Shown: positions 56,491 to 64,000 of the stretch, piece after piece
Layout of the letters: each line of letters opens with the position of its first letter
Numbering within the stretch: position 1 is the stretch's first letter
Program-made: the position numbers and the translations under genes
Source of the DNA: Tubulanus polymorphus
Taxonomy: Eukaryota > Nemertea > Palaeonemertea > Tubulaniformes > Tubulanidae
Length of the DNA stretch: 64,000 nt
Assembly (NCBI RefSeq): GCF_964204645.1
Contig: NC_134036.1
Coordinates: 10,712,704 to 10,776,703 of the forward strand
Reading direction: 5' to 3'
The notes under the pieces: model-generated
What the model was told of the DNA's origin: nothing
The model's database searches: none
The model's input: only the letters and a program-made list of their open reading frames with translations

Positions 56491-56833
56491 TAACATTGTT
56501 TGAAATATATAACTGTCGTTATTTGGTATTGTTTAATCTATTCGAACGCGGATTATCGCATGAGTAATCGGGTAACAGCTGGTGTAAGCATCCATCGAAA
56601 TTTCAAAATCCGCCATCTTTGATCACGTGACCACAACCGCCATCTTGGATCGGGGTGCCATCTTTGATCACGTGACCACAGTCGCCATCTTGGATCGGGG
56701 CGCCATCTTTGATCACGTGACCACAGCCGCCATCTTGGACGGACGCCATCTTGGATCACATGACAGCCGCCATCTTGGATTTAACCACAACCACAATTTA
56801 ACCACGGGCCTATAGTAACCCACCATCACTACT
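56491..56833 (-). repeat. Polinton right TIR
   Basis: Inverted partner of 34568-34910, with the same tandem 45-bp modules. It is followed by CATACA (56834-56839) and a remnant of the CATA microsatellite. Confidence 0.95.
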
Positions 56834-56865
56834 CATACATACATACACTGCACGCAATGACTAAG

Positions 56866-58169
56866 GGTGAATTTTTCCTGTCATGTTTACTGTGATGATG
56901 TTAAAAAAATTCTACAATCGGAGACATCAAAAGCAGCAGTAGAACTGATAAAGAAAAAGCCGACGTCGTTGACTGCAGAGGAGTACTGCATTGTACGCAA
57001 CTTCGTGTTGTTCGTGGTTACTGCGTTGGGAGCAAGCCGCCCTTCGCTAACCGTTGGCATTACCCCGAGCGCGATTAATGATGCGAAGAAAGATGTCGAT
57101 AATACGTATACGATCAAGGTATAGCCCATTCATTGTTCAAAGTATCTGAACTATTCAGCGATTATTATCTATTTTCTTTTTCAGGTTATACCGCACAAGA
57201 CAACCGCTAAGTATGGTGCCGGGTATATTCACCTTGAATCTGTACCATTTGGATTTCTGAAAACATTCGCGAAGCGATTCGACAACGAACCAGACCAAAC
57301 GATTTGGCGTAACTTCGAGGGAGGTGTTCTTCCGTCTCATTACCTCAACCGCTCAGTAATTGTATCAATCATTTTAGGAAATGAAATTCAGCGACTAATT
57401 CATGATATGTTTTTCAGACCTTTACAACAGTACGTAAAGTTGACCATTGGAAAAAGACAGGTTACGCCTACGATAATCCGAAAATCCATTATGACCGCCA
57501 TGGCAGATAAGAATCCGCGATTGCGAACGCAATTATCGCACTACATGTTACACAGTGAAAAGACAGCTCAAAGGTTCTACAACTTAAAGGATGGACACAA
57601 AGGAACCATCGACTTGAGCAAAGCCGTAAAACGGACATTCGGGGTAGGCATAATGGCTGTAATAGACACAATTTTGTTTCATCAAGCATAACCAGTTCTT
57701 TCTTTTTGTCAGCTCGAAACAGGTGTCTTAACAAAAAAACCTCGAACGGAATCGGAGGCCGGAACGAGTGCCCCCCGGAAGAAATAGAAATGGAATCGGA
57801 GGCAGGAACGAGTGCCCCCCGGAAGACGCAGATGTCGGCACTGAAGATGTTGAACCAGGCGAACGAAGCGAGGAACGAGGTCAAACAAACGATGAAGAAG
57901 ACGAAGAAGACAGTTCCGACCGAGAACAAAATATAAGCCTAGCCTCATCCAGCACAACCGACGTATCGGTGGTAAGTTCATTTTTATTTGTTTCCGCCAA
58001 CCAAGACAGTTTCAGGATCATTCTTATCCATTTTGTTTTGCAGCGCGTAAAAAAGCGAACAAGATATGCAACGGAGGAGGTGAAGGCGATTCGGGCCGCG
58101 TTCAAAAAGTACATGCCAGCATGGAGAATAGTGCTTGTCGCAGAAAAGAATAAAGACATAAAAAAATAG
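56866..58169 (+). pseudogene. Tyrosine recombinase gene, 3' (catalytic) part
   Basis: Beyond the Polinton the recombinase continues: about 56866-57118 (FVLFVVTALGASRPSLTVGI with the first catalytic Arg), 57185-about 57645 (VTPTIIRKSIMTAM with the second Arg, LSHYMLHSEKTAQRFYNL with His and the nucleophilic Tyr), an acidic exon 57713-57971 and a final exon 58044-58169 (RTRYATEEVKAIRAAFKKYM). AATAAA words follow at about 58172 and 58216. The acidic exon contains a 44-bp duplication (57748 and 57792) that shifts frame. The exact acceptor of the first exon here is unclear because the intron holds the insertion site. Confidence 0.75.
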
Positions 58170-60461
58170 TAAATAAATACGGTGTTGACAAATTGAGGCA
58201 ATACCTGAGAAACCTTTGAATAAATGATTTAGATATATCGAATTTCACTCTTATTGTTATCACTTTTCGGTCATCAAACGAGGATTTCTAGCAAAAACCC
58301 GGACACATCTGAAAAATGAGGAATTATAACGATTTGGATCCTAAAAAAAAATCACTCATCCGGGATTCGAACCTGATTGTATAGGGATACTTCTAACAGG
58401 ATGGACTTTACGCACACGCTAATAATTTAATTCGGGATTCGAACATGATTGTATAGGGATACTTCTAACAGGATGGACTTTACGCACACGCTAATAATTT
58501 AATATGGGATTCGAACATGATTGTATAGGGATACTTCTGATACGATGGACTTTACGCACATTCTACTTTGAGGCTGTCAGTCTCTAACCGGATGGCTTTT
58601 GCGCACACTCTATTTCAAAAGCCTTTTTCGAGTACCCGGTCCCGGGGCCGACCCCTGGGGTCTAACGCGTCGTGCCGCGCATGCGCGGACTCCTGACGAC
58701 CTCGAGCGGAGTCTAGAGGCCTCGTCCGCTACTGACGTGCGATGGGTCTCATGAATAGGCCGGGTACCGTTTTGAGGGGTCCAACAATATTCAGGGCTGT
58801 AAAATAAACGAAATAACTCCGGAAGGATACGTCCGACGACGCCCATTTTTTCGTGTATAGATTCCCTGTGGGACCCTCAACGCGTGACCGGAAGTTCAAA
58901 TCTCCACACCCGACACTTCCGGCGGAAGAGCTGTTTCGAGAAACCGATTTGGCCCTTACGCACATCGACCCCCCCCCCCCCCCACCTTTCGGGGGTCACC
59001 GCTCCTAAACCCCTGGACCGATTTTCGAGTCACCTAAGCCAAAACGTTCAGGAAGACCTGTACTACCGGAACATCCGGTTTATAGACCCCCTAACATAGC
59101 CCAGGTCTGCCCTGAATCGGCCAAAAAATGAGGTAAAGGTGAGTATCACCTTTACTTGATTCGAAAGTCGAGATCATTTCACAAATTTGATTTTCGCTTT
59201 AAACGACTCTAGAGTCCTTATTACTGGACGTAGATCCCCGTTTCCGGTCTCATTTGAAAGCTCTAATAAAGAGCGACGTTTTCCTTCTACAAATCCAGAT
59301 TCGGTCCAGGGACTACCGAGAATTCGGACTTCAAAGATTTTTCGTTGCCCTTACGCACATGCCTTTTTTTCGATCGGAAAATAGTCGGACTAGCTTCTAG
59401 TTAGAAAACCGCGATTCTGATCGAAAAACCGATACCACCACGCGATTCTACACACCCCAGAGCACCCGAATGTCGTAGTCTGCCCCTTAAGAAATGCGTT
59501 TTTAAAAAACATTTTTTCTCGTTTTGGTGTGCTCAACGTCCGATTTAGGGATACCTTTTACCTAGGGATATTTCTAACCGGATGGCTTATGGGCACACAC
59601 GATTAATTCGGGATTCGAACCCGACCGTATGGGTATACCTCTAACCGGATGGCTTTTACGCACACTGTACTTAGAGAAGATTATTCCCGCGAAATGCTGC
59701 GCGGGAGTGCCCAAAATACGGGATAGGTCGTTGCCCTAAACGTATCCCCGAACTGGGGAATCCCCTACTACCGGTAGCAATTTCGGGTATCCAAGGCCTG
59801 GGCGATGTTCTCAGGGAGTCATTCGACGTCGTGGGAGGTTTTGATTTTCAATTATAGGGGGCGTTTTTTTATGTGCCCATGGGCCGGCTTAACACTTGAG
59901 GAAAACAACGAAAAAGGCGAAAACAACGTTCCCTTACGTTCTAAACTGGAAGACAATTTTTGCAGAGTTCTCCACGCGAAATGGAACAATTCTATTACCG
60001 TAGGGGGCGCTTTAGGGAGAAAAAATTTTTTTTTTTCTGACTTTTTTTTGGACGAAATTTCGTTCCGACTTATGCACCCGTCAATGAAATCCCTGTACCC
60101 CCCCCTATATAGGCATTCGACATAGATACGACTCATACGACTGTCATTCGACCTCGTATGCCTTACTAATAAAATTCCACTGCGATCGTTTGAAAGTCGT
60201 ATGTCTCTCTTCAAAACAGCAAAGATTTTCGAATGGATATCGAGTTGCAAGCGAATGGATGTCTAATGGTGCATAGATGAAAGCGATTGGATGTCGTATG
60301 CCAGTAGAATGCATTTCATGATTTGGGATTCGAACCTTATACATTTGATTAGACTGGTTCCGTCGATTCTGTTCAGAACTGAAAGTAGAGACCGGGGACC
60401 AGTCTAACATAGATGTCGCATCTATACGGACAAGTTCAATCCAATTTACGACTCATCCAAA
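58170..60461. other. Repeat-rich intergenic DNA
   Basis: No gene recognised. Words like CTAACCGGATGGCTTTTACG recur near 58397, 58468, 58586, 59574 and 59638, and GGGATTCGAAC near 58364, 58436, 58505, 59608 and 60326. A C14 run lies at 58970-58983. The region is GC-richer than its flanks and probably consists of tRNA-like SINE fragments and other repeats. Confidence 0.5.
58364..58600 (-). repeat. Tandem copies of a tRNA-like SINE core
   Basis: About 70-bp units, three in a row, each start GGGATTCGAAC and contain ATAGGGATACTTCT and GGATGGACTTTACG. A related copy at 59590-59665, read on the minus strand, gives GGTCGGGTTCGAATCCCGA, a perfect 5-bp T-arm stem. The 5' half does not fold as a tRNA, so I call it SINE-like. 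Confidence 0.5.
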
Positions 60462-63400
60462 ATGGCTGAACTTGCCGAATTGCCGATGAGGTAATTTCTT
60501 TTTGCTTTTGGATGCATGTGATGGCAACTTCTTTATGAATTGTTATAGCCTACTTTTAAACTAGAATAAGTAATTAATTGATATGTGCAGCGTCAGATAA
60601 GCGGGCGTGGCCGTCACCATCCTCTACGTATCAGATTTAATGCAAGTCCCAATCTCAATATTCAATTCAATTCAATAATAAAAACTTTAATGATTTCATT
60701 AGAAAAAGTCATGTCTAGGCCTATATTTCTTATATTTCGGTGTTGGTAACTAGACTTTGGATCAGTTTCACGATTGGTATTCTTATACAACCTAATAATA
60801 ATCATGATAATAGTCCAATGGCATAAGTCTAGTATAAAAAAGGCTACCTAGTTTTTCAGCCTGGTAATGGTAGGCCTATTGGTAATCCCTGTGTGTTGGA
60901 TTGGTAATCCCTGTGTGTTGTTGATTTGATTGTTGCTTACACCCCTGCCAGAACTTTGTAAACTATGATTCAAGGGTCGGTTTTTTTTATCCTCTCCTTC
61001 ACATGCAAGAATAAGATACATTTTCATGAAACTCTGGACTCTCGTCTCAGACGGTATCTCAATGTGCAGGCCTAGGCTTATTATTGGAGATCCCGTTGTC
61101 ATCTGATTAATCAGTTGCTCCCTGTGGTGGAAATTTTTAAACTATTTGAAGTTTTAAATTTTAGATTTCGTCGTATATGGAACGCCCCTATAACATATCT
61201 GAAAACATGGTATTAACTTATAAATTTTTTTCAGGTTTTTCCGGGTACAAATTGGAGATGAAAGGAAAATAATGAAAGTAACATGTTACGACGAAATCGT
61301 CCAAAAAGGTATCTAAATGTCACTGACATTAGTATTACATTGTACAATATCAAAATCACCATAGAATTAGGCCTATAGTTGACATAGCTTCATGGCTTGA
61401 ATTTCATACTATTCTGAGAATATCGCTGATGATTATCCTTTGGTTTCCTGTACCTGTTACATGAGCCAGCCACCAAAATTATCTCTAATAGGCCCACTTT
61501 AAGATTTCTTCTATTTAGGCTTAATATGTTCATTTTTTAGCTGCGTCTAAGCTGAATATAGAACCGCAACATGTAAGAGTATATCTCTCAGATAGAAAAA
61601 CTCAAATAGATGAAGAATCATTCGATGTCATTGCCAATGACAGTGTTCTCGTTATCGATGATATAACTACATGTACAGTGAAAGAAGATTCTAGTACTAC
61701 ATGTGGTAGCACCATAATTCTAAGTGAAGATGAAGGTATGTGTTCAAGGCTCCATTAAAATTCAGATAGGCCTATGTAGGATAAACTGCATCCGTTTGAT
61801 TTGTATATTTTGTGTCACGTTTTTGTAGAACCCTTTGAGATATTGTCATGAAACTTGGTACACATGTTCAGGGTGATCCCTGTTGTTTGCTATTTAGATT
61901 CAAGTTGATTCGATTATCGGTTGCACCACCTTGTTGGGACTTTGTATTTTGTGATATATATGATACATTTAAATATAGGCCTACAATGTATTTTGATAAA
62001 TGTGATATATTTTCTGTATTTTTTCTCATATTGCAGGTTCTGACCCTATTCTGGAGCCGAGACCAGTCATGTTGTTGAAACAACAAAAATTACCATACAA
62101 TTTAATGTCATGGGTACAGAAATCTTCAAAGATATATCCTGAGACGGGAAAAAATGCGAATTACTATAAACAGATTAACAAAACGTGTGAGGGATTAGCT
62201 TTAGATCAACCAGACCTATTGGATAAAAAAGGTGAATTATTAACTAAGGCAAGAAAAATTGTAAATGAGACATACAAATTTCAGAAAGGTTATACCAAAT
62301 CAAAATTGGTAGAGAGACCCGAGAATCCAGGAAAACGAAAACGGTGGCTTAATAACGCTGTAAGGGCTGAGGTCAAAGCTGAAAAACTGAAAAAAGTTGA
62401 ACATTTGGAAACAGACATTAAAATTTTAGAGGGCTCGTTAAAGTCAAAAATTGCCCATGAGAAATGGGAAGATGCCCAGTCTATTCAGGATAAAATTAAG
62501 GTTTTATCAAGTGAAAAATTTGGGCTTATAAGAGAATGCAACTTAATCAACAAAGCTGAGAAAAAAGCGAAAACTGACAAAAAGTGCTTAGCTAAAAGGA
62601 AGTCCTGTACTATTACAAAGCCGAGTAACAGTACCAGTGGTTCATCTGATGATATAATTCCTCTTGACCAGCAGCTCATTCCAGAAGCAACTTCAGTGAT
62701 AGAGGTTGCTACAACCGATATTCAACCGAGTACTTCTGGCCATCAGAGCGATCACAACTATGTGGACTTTTCTGTCAATGAATATCACAATGATTATGAT
62801 ACTGATGACCAGGTAAGTCAGAGTATATATTATTCTGAACGAAGTGGTGTTCCTCTCATTAATGGTGATGTCAAGATCTCTCCATTTAAAAAATTAACAT
62901 TGGATAAATTCATATCAGTAACAAGTTCCATTTGCAAGTCAGAAAATCATGAAAACTGTTCTTGCCCAGAGAAATTAAAAGTTGCTCAATATATCTTACA
63001 AAATCAGCCTGTAACCATGGAACAGATTAGAAATGTTTGTAAAAAGAATTTATCACCCCACAATTTCGATATGTTCTTGTTAAGATTGCCTGTAGTTATT
63101 TTGACATTAGGAAGGGATAATCTCGGTGTTGTTATCAATGGTGCAACCACCAAATACGTAGTAGAAAAAGATCCAGAGATCGATTACTCCAAGCTTTATT
63201 TAACACTAGAAAAACTAGGGCTGATACAGAGGCAGAAGCCAACATCCTCGTTTACTGGTCTTACCTTAGAAAAACTAAGAGACTTGAAGGCACTAGCATC
63301 TTCAGAAATTGATAGACAACTGATTTCCTATGCAGCCACTGCTGGTCTAGGCACTCGTAAGTCGAGAGAGATTCTTCATGTTACCACTGATAAGAGGCGC

Positions 63401-64000
63401 ATAGATGAAGCCATATTCGAGCATAAGAAATTGGTTGGTATTTATAACAAGTTAGCCATTTGTGAAGACAAAGTATTTCTCAGTGCCAATGGTATCAGTG
63501 ATGATGAAAACTTACTGTATAATATGGACTCAGACACAGAAATAGGGAGTATTGTTGATGAGGATTCAGACAAAAATGATGGCAATTTGGAGGACAACTC
63601 GTTTCCTTTGGAATTAAGTAGCTCATCATCCGAAGAAGAGACTGTCGACTGGTCAAATATGGAAGGTGTATCAGATCCTACTTTCCGTAGTATTGTTATT
63701 AATCATCGTAAGAAGATTAAAGCTAAAATGCAGCGACGCATTCAGCGCAAAAAGTCCGAAATGAGAACATGTGGGCGTAAATACAGGAGGAAAGCTAAAA
63801 CAATACTACAGCGACATCCAAACATTGGACAGTTCATAGAGGAATGCGTCAGAAAATCAGGTGTGGGAGCTGATAAGTGGAGATCCTCCGGAAGCCTTAC
63901 ATGGGAAAGAAAACACGTAGGACAAAAGATGACATTCGAGAAACTACGGAAAAAAGTGTCTGAAGAAATTAATGAAAAAATCAGTCATGGGACATTAGTC
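60462..64000 (+). CDS. Multi-exon transposon-type protein with CIDE-N-like N-terminus (3' end beyond window)
   Basis: Exons 60462-60490, 61235-61308, 61541-61735 and 62037 to the window end join in phase from the ATG at 60462 and remain open. The first about 70 residues (FFRVQIGDERKIMKVTCYDE, QKAASKLNI, QIDEESFDVIANDSVLVID) match the pattern of CIDE-N/CAD ubiquitin-like domains known from apoptotic nucleases. Then come a coiled coil (KLKKVEHLETDIKILEGSLK), a Ser-rich linker, a SPFKKLTLDKFI block with CxCP, helical segments, an acidic stretch and a basic region. The last residues (GVGADKWRSSGSLTWERK, EEINEKISHGTLV) recall the start of a domain I know from invertebrate transposon proteins. Function is not established. 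Confidence 0.65.

Larger units (their letters stand above)
34568..56833. mobile_element. Polinton/Maverick (adintovirus-type) element, 22.3 kb, carrying a nested transposon
   Basis: Ends are AGTAGTGATGG and its complement, matching the AG start usual for Polintons. TIRs are 343 bp, and CATACA flanks both sides. Genes present are protein-primed DNA polymerase, retroviral-type integrase, packaging ATPase, adenain-like protease, major capsid, penton-like, two small basic core-like proteins, TBP-like, PC4-like and two cysteine-rich zinc proteins. Subtracting the 5.9-kb transposon inserted in the integrase leaves about 16.3 kb, a usual size. Nearly all genes carry one lesion, so it is a recent but inactive endogenous copy. 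Confidence 0.95.

Noticed and set aside
59590-59665. tRNA gene suggested by a perfect T-arm
   Set aside because: No acceptor stem, D-arm or anticodon arm can be paired around it; it is part of a repeated SINE-like unit.

Overview
The window reads as nuclear DNA of a marine invertebrate. Spliceosomal introns (GT..AG), AT-rich intergenic DNA, microsatellites, minisatellites and many TAGGCCTA-type words support this, but I cannot name the species. Almost everything recognisable is mobile or virus-derived, much of it nested.

Layout. 1-969 is the end of a DDE transposon whose full copy lies at 41011-46920 in the opposite orientation. 2.8-9.1 kb holds relics: duplicated short exons, a tyrosine-recombinase pseudogene broken by a SINE-like insert, and pieces of a zinc-finger/transposase-like gene. 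10.2-10.64 kb is a 59-bp minisatellite. 11371-15960 is a complete 4.6-kb DNA transposon (26-bp TIRs, 5-bp target duplication, subterminal repeats) whose transposase has two stop codons. 18165-23475 is an AT-rich, single-strand block of at least nine small genes. It includes a penton-like protein, membrane proteins and the tail of a family B DNA polymerase, so it looks like a truncated endogenous DNA virus or large virus-like transposon. 25.8-28.2 kb is a multi-exon PHD-finger gene relic, and 29.4-30.7 kb a large minisatellite.

The centrepiece is a Polinton/adintovirus-type element at 34568-56833 (343-bp TIRs, 6-bp duplication CATACA). It carries protein-primed DNA polymerase, packaging ATPase, adenain-like protease, major capsid, penton-like, core-like and integrase genes. 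It also carries a TATA-binding-protein homologue, a two-domain PC4-like coactivator and RING-like zinc proteins. Its TIRs hold arrays of YY1-like (CCAAGATGGCG) and E-box (CACGTG) motifs. The element sits inside a tyrosine-recombinase gene (5' part 33230-34532, 3' part 56866-58169), and its own integrase is split by the intact 5.9-kb DDE transposon. The result is three mobile genes nested in order.

Most Polinton genes carry only one lesion each (in-frame stops in capsid, ATPase and RING genes; frameshifts in polymerase, TBP and integrase), so the insertion is recent but dead as it stands. The right edge (60462 to the window end) is a multi-exon transposon-type gene whose N-terminus resembles a CIDE-N domain.
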